NCBI GenBank assembly: GCA_034698045.1
Contig: JAQGAU010000604.1
Coordinates: 1 to 25,772 of the forward strand
Source of the DNA: Paramacrobiotus richtersi
Taxonomy: Eukaryota > Tardigrada > Eutardigrada > Parachela > Macrobiotidae
Direction of reading: 5' to 3'
Length of the DNA stretch: 25,772 nucleotides
In this document: positions 10,181 to 20,354 of the stretch, one piece after another
Layout: every line of letters starts with the position of its first letter
Position numbering within the stretch: position 1 is the stretch's first letter
The notes under the pieces: generated by a model
What the model saw: only the letters and a program-made list of their open reading frames with translations
Told to the model about the DNA's origin: nothing
The model's database searches: none
Program-made: the position numbers and the translations under genes

Positions 10181-10257
10181 CAAACAATCAACGTAAGCTT
10201 TTTAATTGCTATAGCCACCCACGCATGCAGGTATGCCAAGCGTACCATGCGAATGGT

Positions 10258-12457
10258 TCAAAAACTTTCCTGACGGCCCATAAACAGAATCGCTTTAGAG
10301 GGATTATGTCGGATGGCATACAAGAAAGGATGGTCAACGATGAACTCAGCTGGAGGTGGGCCAGCAGAAATGGCTCCTGACACGAACTGCGCACTTGCCC
10401 CAGCGGCTTCTGTGCCTTTTTCATCAATCTCTGAAAGTATACAATTCCAGTGAACGCATGAGCACTTGTCATACTAACACTTTGCAGACTGGCCGTACTA
10501 ACCAATGAATGTTTTATGGAATCCCTGATCAATTTTTACTCGGCCACCGTTGACAATCCCACTGAGGTCAGCATCATCCGTAAACATATCCTTGATCCCG
10601 ATTTTCTCAAGCAGAGACTTTAAGTCGAACGTACTTTCGACGCGGAATTTTGGCAGTCGTAGAGTCACCGAGTAAGTCTCAGCGCGCTCCGCCAACGATG
10701 CCATCGCCGCCGTTGTTAGCGCCTTTTCCAGTGCTCGGAGACCAGCCTTTTGTTTCGGTAGATAAATCAACATTGTTGCTTCGTTCCCCACGTAGGGTAG
10801 TTCTAGGTACTGTACATCCAGTTTACTATCGTCTGTGTACGCCAAATCGTTTTCTTTCTGCATCATGCGCACCGGCACTGTTTTGCCAGTCAGTAAGGTG
10901 AACTTGGATTCAATCGTATTGGGCTCTGTGAAAGCGTCCAACCAGGAAGCTTTAAAGTAGATAGCGTTGGCCAGTACTGCTTTAGTGTTGTTAGTAATCG
11001 CACCAGGAGGAAGCAGATCCTTTATTTTGCCACCGGTATGCTGTTCCACCCAGCGGTTGATATCTGCACGGGATCCTTCGCTATTTTTCCCGAAGTCTTT
11101 TCTCTCAACGGATGCCTTCAGCTTTGTACTGACTGTTGTGGCATAGTCCGCCTTGAGGTCTAGTTCTTTGCGAACAAATACCTGTAAAGCATGAAAGAAA
11201 ATGTACATCCTATTGTCCTTTCGTCTCTGTATTGCAGACAATGCAACCGTCCCGTGAGACAAGTACTGTGCTACTGGCGGAATCCACTAAATGTTTGTGA
11301 ACCAAGGAAACTCTTTAACACAAATGCGATAGCCAGTGAACGAATGGTCTAGATACCCAGCACGAATTAAACCTGAATGTATCCGCTGAAATCGTCCGGA
11401 CAAAGAAAAACATCCGGACGCCTTTCTCCAGAGACTACATATATATTATAACACCTTCTCGTAGGCCCGTAACTTTCTTTGAAATCGATTTTTCCCCACC
11501 ATGCGGTTCTCGATTGCCCACCCTTAGGCGTCATGCCTCATCCGGACACCTATCCCAAACTGTGCATGCCTGTAAGTCAGGCACTGTCCCCATACTGTTA
11601 GCCGGACATTGTTTGCGTAACCGGGAATTATTTTCGCTACTGCGTCTGGCTCGTCGGACACGCAGGGAACTAGTGTCACGTTTACGGAACACTTGGGAGT
11701 ACCAGCCGGCTAACCAAAGGATATGGGGAGTAGTGTCCGGCTTACAAAACATTCGGGGAAAGGTGGCATCATGAGACGGAACGCCTAAAGGCAATCTGGT
11801 AATCGAAAAATTTCCGGTGAGCACAAGTGCACAACTACCGATGGACGGAACTTGTACTTCCTGGACGGCTTTACAGCCGTGCGGGAAAAGTATGCGCCGG
11901 ACACTTTTCCCGTCCAGAAGGTCTTAGGTGTCAAGCTGTCACATCTGTATTTGTATGTACAAGAGTGCAGCATATAGTATAAGGTAGTACAGTAAAACAA
12001 TCAGTAGGTACAGGAACGCATGTAACGCAATGATTACCCCGTTGGCTAAAGTCAGCTGCATTTTGTCTCCGCCCAGTGCCATTGGCCAGCCAGAAGAAAA
12101 CTCAAAATCGGGCGTCTCAGCCTGGACAGTGTTGTTTGCCGTGTTGGACATCTTCATATCGTCCATGAGACGGCTAAAAGCGTTGACAATCGCATCATTT
12201 GACGCCGGTCCCTTTTTACTGGCTGTCGTGAAGTCCAGGGCCGTGTACAAGTTGTCCCGGGTTCTGCCCTTCGCCCCCAGAAACACCAGCAGGGTGCAGT
12301 AGATGATACTCAACGGTGACACCATCAGGTTACCCGTCGGTGTTTGGATCGATGCAGCATTGTACAGCCCCAGTGAGACGTTGGTGATTGCTGGTGTTAA
12401 GTCGAAAGTGGACCCCGCCTGCACGGATCCCAAGAGCGCTCGATTGTGGCTAGACAT
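10258..12457 (-). CDS. Serpin S4, intracellular-type protease inhibitor (423 aa)
   Basis: Join of 12038-12457, 10503-11181 and 10258-10430. Intron 1 is 856 nt, the longest in the array, and contains a large palindrome; intron 2 is 72 nt. The tail MSSHNRALLGSVQAGST precedes FDLTPAITN. Signatures: [80 protein letters not shown]. The loop (about residues 372-395) is the shortest of the set: GTEAAGAS, AQFVSGAISAGPPPAE. Its triproline could stiffen the P' side. By position the scissile bond falls near A-I or I-S, so a small/aliphatic P1 is expected (inference). Exon 2 has several private changes, for example KENDLAYTDD where sisters have KW.YATDS. An upstream in-frame ATG (12514) would add 19 residues with no signal-peptide features. 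It is the sister of S2 in coding, upstream and 3' sequence. Confidence 0.95.
11513..11795. mobile_element. Imperfect palindrome in S4 intron 1, MITE/foldback-like
   Basis: Three separate word pairs fold about the same axis near 11656: ATTGCC...TTAGGCG (11513-11530) with CGCCTAA...GGCAAT (11782-11795), CCCCAT (11588-11593) with ATGGGG (11723-11728), and GTTAGCCGG (11597-11605) with CCGGCTAAC (11706-11714). The arms are about 130-140 nt and diverged. It is more GC-rich and carries more TCCGGAC-type words than the flanking intron. Similar words near 11399-11427 and 11909-11919 suggest an outer, weaker layer. Its absence from the 118-nt intron 1 of sister S2 indicates insertion after their split. 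No transposase is encoded. Confidence 0.65.
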
Positions 12458-14595
12458 GCTGCGAAAGGCAACGGGGAAACTTCCGTCGAAGAAATTCTCC
12501 ACCTGGGATGGCAAAGCTTACAACTGCAAATACAGTTGCTATAATATTATACCGATCAGCTGTAAGTCTGCTGTCTTCAACCTGCCTGCTTATTCTCATG
12601 CCGCAGGCCGTATCTTAGAACGGTGGGCATTTTTCGTATGTTTGGATGACTAACGAAGGGAGAGTCGATAAACTGGATTCTACGTGGTGTCTGTTACCAT
12701 TTTTCAGACAGACAAAGCTTACTGTGATGAGCAGTTTGTATGCCATACTAAACAACATTACTTCGGGAGAAGCATCGCATTAGGAAAACTGGAAAACAGG
12801 TCTCTGATTCGCACTTCGGTTCGAAGTAACAGTTGAATAACCAGAAACTAAATTACCATACCGTATTAAAAGGTTTGCTGTTGATGTTAATTGTTACTTC
12901 CTTCCTTCGTTGAGTACCGAAGCCGCTGGCTAGTAATTAGCAACTGCATTGTTTACTCTGGGTATGTACAATGAAAGTTGTTCTAGAAATAAAAACAATG
13001 CTGTATGCTTACGCCAAAACAATACCAAATGCTTTCTATACCAAAACAATACTATACCATGGTACAGCAATAAACAATGCTTTCTTAATTACTGACGATC
13101 GGCTTCGGTTGAACGATGCCACATCATCCCAAAAAACTGCTGCTATGGCTACTTACGAAGATTAATCTTTAGCATCCGCGTTCCAAATTTTGTATTGCAC
13201 TGAAGGTCAACTGTACCTCACAGTATTAACTCTCACATGTACATATTGAGCTGCAATCGCTTCCACTCACGTTTTGCTACTTGTAAAGCGATCATGTCAC
13301 CGCGTACTTCTACTGATCCAGTTCAGATTGTGTACCGCAGTTCAATCGTTTTCTGCCAGTGGTGTTGTGTTGCGGTTTGATGCGGAATCGTCTGTTGGAC
13401 GGTGATGTCGCCACTGCCATGACACTATTACAGGTAACCAGTACAATTACTACCACGCCAAAACATTGTACTTTTCACAGGGCTACTTTTACGAAGAATG
13501 TCTTGTGCATTTAAAAAAAAAACTTGTTCTTTAGAGATTAGGAAAGGATACATTCTGGCTAAAAGAAATGTATTCGAGTTGTTTTTGTAAGTTTGTAATA
13601 GGTACTTGTAATGCTGAAGGAGCTGTTGTTCGAAAATGGTTTGATACATCATACACATACTGGTGCAGAGGATTGAGAATAACAAACAAAATAATTACCG
13701 CCGATAACAAATAAAAATAAGTACGAAACAAAAGAGAAAATATATCAAGATCTGAGAAGTGACATACTGTAAACTGGTGTTTATTCAGGTGGGAAGACGT
13801 TTTGGTCTCGTGAGGAAAGAAGCCACTGTACTACGATAACATGACAGCACCACTAATAACTCTAACGGCTGGACATTGAAAAGTTACTACTGCATAAGAT
13901 TAATTTTGTCAAAAATCAACAAGCCTTACGGTCCGAATAATCAGGGTCGGTAATCTGTCGGTTGTTGCAGCACTATCCAAATTCCGATGTACATAAAATC
14001 CTGGTCAAAGCCGTCCAACTGCGCAAGGCGGGAAAGACCGCTTCGTAATAATTCCAGATGAGTGGAAAATGCAAGAAACATAAGTGACCTTTGGTGAAAT
14101 GACTGGGATACAATAGAACCATTTGTCAATGTGCCTGCGACATGCTTGTGGTCTTCCGGTTGTTGTGAGATTACTTGCGTAACTTTTCGTTTGTTCTTTC
14201 GGGTGGAATTTACGTTGGGTTTTATGCTGTTTTTCTAGGGGTTAATTTGTTTATTGATCGTGTGGTTTGATTTGTTTAATGCTCAACTTGATCTTGATTT
14301 GGCGTTACGGGCAAACTACAGCAACTGACAAATACACAGCGCAATACACGAAGTACAAGGAATGTGATATACTATACCAAAGCCAAATAAGTGAAATACA
14401 TTTCAGATACTCGAGAAGGACATTCCCACAAACAACCGTATATCACCAGCATAAAACTGTGGCTATCCAGATACACACTGGTTTAAGACTGGACGAGGCC
14501 GGTGAAAGTGCATTCGAAACAGAATATCGCAATCAACCGGCAAAACTAAACTGTGAACTTTCCAAGCAGCAAGAGTTCACAATAAACGTCATCCG
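12458..14595. other. Upstream region of S4 and non-coding gap
   Basis: The first 280 nt are the S4 upstream region. From about 12820 to 14590 no gene can be supported. Open frames of 60-110 codons exist: 13531-13731 minus, with a hydrophobic start; 13941-14129 minus; 14267-14599 plus. None has a firm domain, conserved splice sites or a paralogue in the window. Base composition is AT-rich with short CAAAACAATA-type repetition around 13010-13070. Confidence 0.5.
12647..12740 (-). promoter_or_regulatory. Conserved upstream module of S4
   Basis: TGACTAACGAA at 12647-12657, AGTCGATAAACTGG, TACGTGG, then GACAAAGCTTACTGTGATGAG and GCAGTTTGTA, 190 nt before the ATG. It is nearly identical in order and wording to the S2 module. 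Confidence 0.45.
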
Positions 14596-16367
14596 CTAAT
14601 CGCATTTCCGAGTGACCGAGTCAATGAGATTGGGCGGCGGTACAAGACGGCTCAACATATACAGAGCGACGCTAGACAGCTTCGTCACATCCAGGGCTGC
14701 CAAATTGTCGACGGTCCATTGGTGTTCCTGGTAGGGGTTGGCCGTCCGCGGGTCCCAACTGGTAAACTCATTCAGCTCCTGCAGAAGAAACACATCTTGC
14801 ACCACTGCACGTACATTGGACAACAATGCAACCGACTGCATTACCTCGACAATACGACCGCGATCCGACGAGCGCAGATGCAAAGCCTGCGCGACCCACT
14901 CGGCGATTAGTTGCACATCGACGGCCGGAAGATGTTTCTCCACTAGTCTGCACAAATCCACGTCCCTACAACCCATCCCCAACGAACCACTGCAACGGAT
15001 CTCCGGAGGGAAGTTGAGGAGCGCGCAGTGATGTAAGAGCAGCTGACTGCAGCCACCGCCGGCCATGTATTCCGCTAAATACTCCGCATGATACCAAAAG
15101 GTGGAGTCCTCCTTGCCGACATCACACTGAGAAACCACGATTGACATCCGCTGGCCCAGAGCGCCCAGACCCACGTCGTTGCAGATCCTCAAAAAGCCAA
15201 GGAGCTCCGCCACGGAATGTTTTCCGCCGTTGGTCAGAATTATTGTTCGGGTATTGCGATTGGCACACTTGAGGATGGAAGCTGTTAATTGGTACGCTTC
15301 CACATAGGAATAGCAGTTACAACATAAAGGGCAGCAACGAGAGTGACAATCGATCCAAATTATACTGCTCAACACCTGGGTTATCAGCGCGTCAAACGCG
15401 TGACAAACACGTCGCTGTCGGGCCCGCTCCATCGTGGCGAGGTAGGTGAAGGTCTCCTTCAACATGTCATGGTTAACGTTATGCAGGGTCCACTCGGTCC
15501 CTGCACTACTATCCGGCACCCAGTCCCACTTGAACCGCCAACAGCACGGCCATTCCTTGTCCCCGTTCGAAGTGACCCGGTAAATGTTCTCCTGTGCATG
15601 CCACAATTCCTGTAGGAAGACATGTAAAGAACCAATGTAACGTCTGCCACAGTTTCCACTTCATGCAGTGCTCTCGCCATGACTAGTAATCTGCATGGAA
15701 ATTATACGGATGGGACCAACTCACCAACGCGGATTGACTCCGCTGATAGTGACAGGGTCCCAAAAGGAGTAGCTCGTCGGTTGTCACGCTAATCGGCCAC
15801 ATGTGATACGCCAGCTCCCGGCTAAACATCTTCCATAACGGCAGACTTGTGGGCAGCAGTGCGGCGAGTTGAGTAGGCAACGGAGAGACTGACCAGATTT
15901 GGAAATCGTCGCTACGGATGATACGGGACCGTAGCTCTGTGGATGATGACGGGAGACGAACTTGCTGGAAGTCCACCACCGCCTGTCGCCTGATGCCTCC
16001 CACATCAACCTCCACAAACACCACCTCTCCATTACGTTCATGCGGGATGCGCGGAGTGAGGAGTGTAGCAGGACGCCACGTCCACGGGCTCTGCGGACCT
16101 GTACAGAGCAGGACATCCACGCAAGCGTCCCGGTCGCAGCTCATCCGCAGAAGGGTAGCGTCGGCTGCAGCTGAACGCTGCCTCATACAGCACAAAATCA
16201 CTCCTCTGGCCCTGGCACCCGAAGTCGACGAGCAAGCCGTCGGGCTCAGCAGCAATGACGATACCATGCTGCAGCAGCCCCTCATTCCCTATCACATTGA
16301 CGGCGTTCCAATTGTGGACCGGGATACGGTAACCGTAGTGCTCGTAACGGCTGTGAAGCATTCTCAT
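14596..16367 (-). CDS. Unrecognised-family protein, two exons, one apparent frameshift (about 551 aa)
   Basis: Exon A 15725-16367 and exon B 14596-15609 are joined by a 115-nt intron with a strong donor (TTG, then GTGAGT) and acceptor (TTCCTACAG), phase 0. The start ATG at 16367 lies directly after TTTTGCAG, so a 5' non-coding exon may precede it. A CCAAT box (CCAATCA, 16561-16567) lies 190 nt further upstream. The first 64 or so residues read HNWNAVNVIGNEGLLQHGIV, then DGLLVDFGCQGQRSDFVLYE. The frame then changes between about 16110 and 16165 and continues VDVLLCTGPQSPWTWRPATL. Exon A is 643 nt, one base over a codon multiple if the flanking frames are both right. Exon B is leucine- and cysteine-rich (CHSRCCPLCCNC) and ends SRLVPPPNLIDSVTRKCD. 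From memory it resembles a large, uncharacterised multicopy tardigrade family. No enzymatic motif is visible. The frameshift may be a real lesion or a sequence error. Confidence 0.65.
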
Positions 16368-17579
16368 CTGCAAAATAGTCTAATACAAAATTTATGGGGA
16401 AAAAGATACAAGCACCACACTTTAGGTTTGCGCAAATCACCATCAGTGCTGCTATGCAAGGAAAAAGTGGCTTGGATGATGCCCACCAAAAGTGCGATGC
16501 AGCGTCGGGCAGCGTGAATACTGCAACGGTATGCCACAGTCCGGGGTGGAGCGTGATATGTGATTGGCCGCAGCATTCATTACGCAATCCTGTTGTGTCA
16601 TTAGGGTTCGGTCATCGCCTAGGTAGTAACGAATTATCTTTATGTAAAGTGATTACACGTACAGTTCTCATACAGTATGATACAGATAAAAGATGTGATG
16701 CCAACAACAACTACTCGTAAGCATTTACAGAAGGCTCTTTGCATAAGTTACAGCTATAAGCAAGCTCGTGGTTTTCCCGCATTCTTTTCACGGTCCCAGA
16801 GTGACGCTTCCGCTTTACATAGTGCTCGATCAGCCTATTACATACTGTGCACGGCAATATGTTTATAGCCTATAAATTATAGGTATCTGTGAACATTAAA
16901 TGCAGATCTTATGAAAAATCGGACACATGCAGATTTCTGTCGTGCATCGGTTTCTTAGAAAAATTTTCTGTTGGCTGTTCGGTGTATTTAGTCTACATAC
17001 CATTAACTAACGAAATTTGTCGGGTTAACTTTGTTCGAAATCTTCCCTCACTGTACAAGTTGAAAGTCATCGAACAACTGATACTGTGTATTTGGTTATA
17101 TGCGTAGGGTTTTGCATGCAGCTTGTCGGCGCTGACTGTCAGTTTTCGGAGCCTACATATTGCATATAAAGCATGTTGTGCATATTCGGAGCCTACACGA
17201 CCAGGAAGCTGGGTGAAAGATACCGATTACACATGAAAAGTCGAATTTGTCGTCCGTCTGTTTTCCGATAAAAAGAACGCCTCCTACTAAAAGTAACACG
17301 TGCCTGCAATGTTTAACTTAGAGATGTTACGAGAACCAATCTTTGTTTCACTCCAGCTAGCAGGTTGTAAGACTGATCACGATGGATTTTGACTTTTATC
17401 AGCAGATAAACGAATTAAAGTCTGATAGCAAAGAGTACAGGTAAATCGTGATCGTTCAGCTCAACGCAATAAGTAATACAGATACAATATGATAGACAAT
17501 CGCAAGCGTGTGCTTTGTGCAATACACTGTATCAGGTCTTTGTGCATGCAAGTATTCGACGGGGAACCATCGGAATGGA
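16368..17579. other. Spacer between the 14.6-16.4 kb gene and S5
   Basis: No gene. The left part would be the upstream/5' region of the minus-strand gene ending at 16367. From 16889 rightward it is the S5 3' flank, homologous to the S3 flank (5783-6022) and, from about 17110, to the S6 flank (about 19915-20340). An internal duplicate TTCGGAGCCTACA occurs near 17145 and 17187. Confidence 0.6.
16889..17125. repeat. Duplicated spacer block, copy 2
   Basis: Counterpart of 5783-6022. The shared words AAATGCAGATCTT, GCAGATTTCTG, CGTGCATCG and CTTTGTTCGAAATCTTCCC are collinear. Frames are not conserved between the copies, which argues against coding function. Confidence 0.7.
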
Positions 17580-19152
17580 TCAAAAACTTTCCTGGCGGCC
17601 CATGAACAGGATGGCTTTCGATGGATTATGTCGGATGGCGTACAAGAAAGGATGGTCAGCGATAAAATCAGTTGGGACTACTGGCTCAGAAACATCCATT
17701 GATATGGTTTCGAACATAAGTAACGCACTCGCCGCAGCAGCTTCCGTACCTTTCTCGTCGACTTCTGAAATTAATAATGCATTAGAACTGGTTAAACTGA
17801 CAGTATGCATAGCAGGATTACCAATGAATGTTTTATGGAATCCTTTATCAATTTTCATCCCGCCACCGTTTACCATTCCACTAAGGTCTGCAGAATCCGT
17901 AAACATATCGTCAACCCCTATTTTCATCAACATCGCCTTCAAGTCGAACGTGCTTTCGGCGCGGAATTTCGGCAACTGAAGTGCAACTGACTGAGTTGTC
18001 GCTCGCTCCGCCAGTGATGCAATCGTCGCTGCTGTTAACGACTTTTCCAGTGCTCGAAGACCGGCTTTCTGTTTCGGTAGATAAATCAACAGTGACGCTT
18101 CGTTCTCCATGTAAGGCAGCTCCAAGTACTGTATGTCCAGTTTACTATCGGTTGCGTACTGCCATTTGTCTTGTTTCTTCATCATTCGAACGGACGCCGT
18201 TTTGCCATTGAGGAAGGTGAACTTTGAATCAACTGTGTCGGACTCTTCGAAACGGTCCAACCAAGAAGCTTTAAAGTAGATTGCATTGGCCAGTACGGCT
18301 TGAGTGTCGGGATCAACAGCTCCAGGAGGCAGCAGATCCTTGATTTTGCCACCGGTATGCTGTTCCACCCACCGGTTGATATCAGCACGGGCTCCTTCGC
18401 TGTTGCTCTTGAAATCCTTTCTCTCTATGGATGCTTTCAACTTTGTACTGACTGTGTTGGCATATTCAGCCTTGAGATTCAGTTCTTTTCGAATAAATAC
18501 CTGTAAACGATGAAACATGAACATTACAATGCATACAATCTTTCTCAACTGTCTGTGCTAGTTTATCCTTTCTTTCATTTCTAGTCTCTGACTAAGAGAC
18601 AAAGGATTATGCTCTCTTTTAAGTGCGTAAGCAGATATTTCAATATTTAAGTGAGCAGAAAAACGGCGACGCTACATACCGCTGACTTAAGTCAATAAAT
18701 CATAAGAAGGTACAGCACACAAAAAGTACCCCGTTTGCCAGTGTCAACTTCATTTTATCTCCCTCTTGGAATCGTCTGGACCCAGAACGCTTCGGCGCAG
18801 TTTGGACAGTGTTGTTTGCCGTGTTTGACATCTTCATGTCGTCCATCAGACGGCTAAATGCGTTGAGAATCGCGTCATTTGATGCCGGTCCATTCTTCGC
18901 TGCTGCGGCGAAATTCAAGGCCGTGTACAGGTTGTCCCGGGTTCTGCCCTTCGCACCCAGAAACACCAGAAGGGTGCAGTACATGATACTCACAGGTGAC
19001 ACCATTAGGTTCCCCGTCGGTGTTTCCACTGTGGCAGCATTGTACAGCCCCAGTGAGACGTTGTTGATGGCTGGTGTTAAGTCAAAACTGGGCGCCAATT
19101 GCACATGGTCAAGGATCGATCGATTGTTTCCACCCTTTCCACGTCCCGACAT
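17580..19152 (-). CDS. Serpin S5, intracellular-type protease inhibitor with H4-like N-terminus (428 aa)
   Basis: Join of 18730-19152, 17822-18500 and 17580-17764; introns 229 and 57 nt. It begins [18 protein letters not shown], whose first eight residues equal the histone H4 N-terminus, then FDLTPAINN (helix A, from about residue 23) and [18 protein letters not shown]. Further signatures: [62 protein letters not shown]. Residues 113-136 form a basic, variable linker (TAPKRSGSRRFQEGDK). The loop, from G373, reads ALLMFETISMDVSEPVVP and then TD before [11 protein letters not shown]. The end is MGRQESF. A T-I or I-S bond lies where cleavage is expected, so a trypsin target is unlikely (inference). 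Intron 2 is a codon multiple without stops, so its retention would insert 19 residues just before the hinge. The tail and linker closely match S6; the loop differs. Confidence 0.95.
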
Positions 19153-20354
19153 GGTGGGAAAATTGTTCGGCTTTTAACTGCTAGACTGAAGAAATTTTTC
19201 AACTTGTATGGTAAAATGTTTCACCGACATACAAAGCAGCTATACGATGTCTGCTACCTTCGCCCTTCTCAACGTTTTGCACCGCCGCACTTCACAGACG
19301 GTGTACGGATGTTTTATTAATCTTAAGTCGATGACTAACGAAAGCCAAGTCGACAAACCGCATTCCATGTATGTGGATTGTTATTTTTTTAGAGAGACAA
19401 AATTGTGATTGGCAGTTTGTACCAAATAATACGAAGTAATTTTTGGTGAAATCTCGCCATGGTATAACTTGTGGAAACGGGCATTTGGTTTCTCTTTATG
19501 TTATGGCGCCACTGGGACCAACCTCACAGCGTAATACTGATCGAATACCTGGACTGGAGCCCGCAATTACCGTTTCGTATACGTCGTATATGTGCGAGAT
19601 ATATGGCCATTATTCGGTCATGTCCGCTTTTTGAAGATTCACAACAACTTTACAGTGAAATCTTTGCATCTGATTACGAGCATGAAGTTACCGATTCTTG
19701 AAATTTCTATTCTGTAAGTGCTAGCGGTAACGCGGTATTAACCCGTGAGAACTGGAACCCGAATATCGGAGTGCGTGAATGGTTGCTCGCCCCGAAGAGA
19801 GTTCAGTAATGTTCCTTGATCTTATGGTATGAAAATGCGAACGATCACAAGAGTACGCTAGCTACTAATAATTTGTTGAATTTGCCTTGCTAACTCTTTT
19901 CACATCTTTCTTTATGCATGCAGCCTCAGAATATGTATCGCCACTCTGTCGGTTACCATAATCTGGTCGGCGCTGTTTGACCCTTTTCGACTCGCAGCGT
20001 ACGCGAATCTGCAGGAAGCAGCTGAGCGAAAGATGCCGATTGTAAATTATAAGTCAAATTTGTCATACGCCTGATTTCCGGTAAAACGTAGGCTTGCTTC
20101 CTATGAAAGGTCACGCGAAACACGTAGCTACAATGTTCAGCTTCGAGATGTTACGAGAAATAGATCTTCGTTTCACTTACAACTGAAAGATGGTACGAAC
20201 AATCACGACGAAGCTGGACTTCTAGCTGCAGATAAACAAATTCTGATACGAGAAAGCGAAACCGTTAAACTCAGCACAATCAGTAAAAGGATGGACAATC
20301 GCGTGCATGTGCAATATATCGCATTATTTTCCTACGGCGCACCATTGGAATGGT
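19153..20354. other. Spacer between S5 and S6
   Basis: No gene seen. The left part is the S5 upstream region; GGACCAACCTCACAGCGTAAT near 19518 recurs upstream of S6 near 22709. The right part, from about 19915, is the S6 3' flank, homologous to that of S5 and, over the stretch around AACACGTAGCTACAATGTTC, to S3. Confidence 0.6.
19332..19420 (-). promoter_or_regulatory. Conserved upstream module of S5
   Basis: TGACTAACGAA at 19332-19342, AAGTCGACAAACCGCATTCC, ATGTGG, then GACAAAATTGTGATTGGCAG, 180 nt before the ATG. The AAGCTT word of sister modules is lost here. Confidence 0.45.

Larger units (their letters stand above)
8590..10257. other. Spacer between the Ly6 gene and S4
   Basis: No gene recognised. 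Two plus-strand AATAAA hexamers (9026-9031, 9034-9039) are possible poly(A) signals of the Ly6 transcript, although 440 nt past its stop. The region contains the long hairpin at 9557-9678, a short direct repeat at 10054-10139, and, towards the right end, sequence shared with the S2 3' flank. Confidence 0.6.

Noticed and set aside
11514..11824. Overlapping open frames on both strands within S4 intron 1
   Set aside because: They arise from the GC-richer palindrome. The two strands encode similar composition, as expected from an inverted repeat, and neither shows a domain.
13531..13731. Minus-strand 66-codon frame with a hydrophobic N-terminus, like a signal anchor
   Set aside because: AT-rich DNA easily yields such a segment. 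No continuation with a valid splice pattern was found.
14267..14599. Plus-strand open frame of 110 codons
   Set aside because: No recognisable domain. It ends exactly opposite the tail of the minus-strand gene and has no splice partner or paralogue. Possible chance frame.
15918..16517. Plus-strand open frame of 199 codons
   Set aside because: It overlaps exon A of the minus-strand gene, whose frames read as coherent protein with good splice sites. The plus frame is rich in Arg, Ser and Thr in the way antisense shadows are.
17382..17440. Possible plus-strand first exon MDFDFYQQINELKSDSKEYR with a donor-like GTAAATC
   Set aside because: The homologous S6 flank (about 20210-20270) lacks the open frame, and no downstream exon is seen, so it is duplicated spacer.
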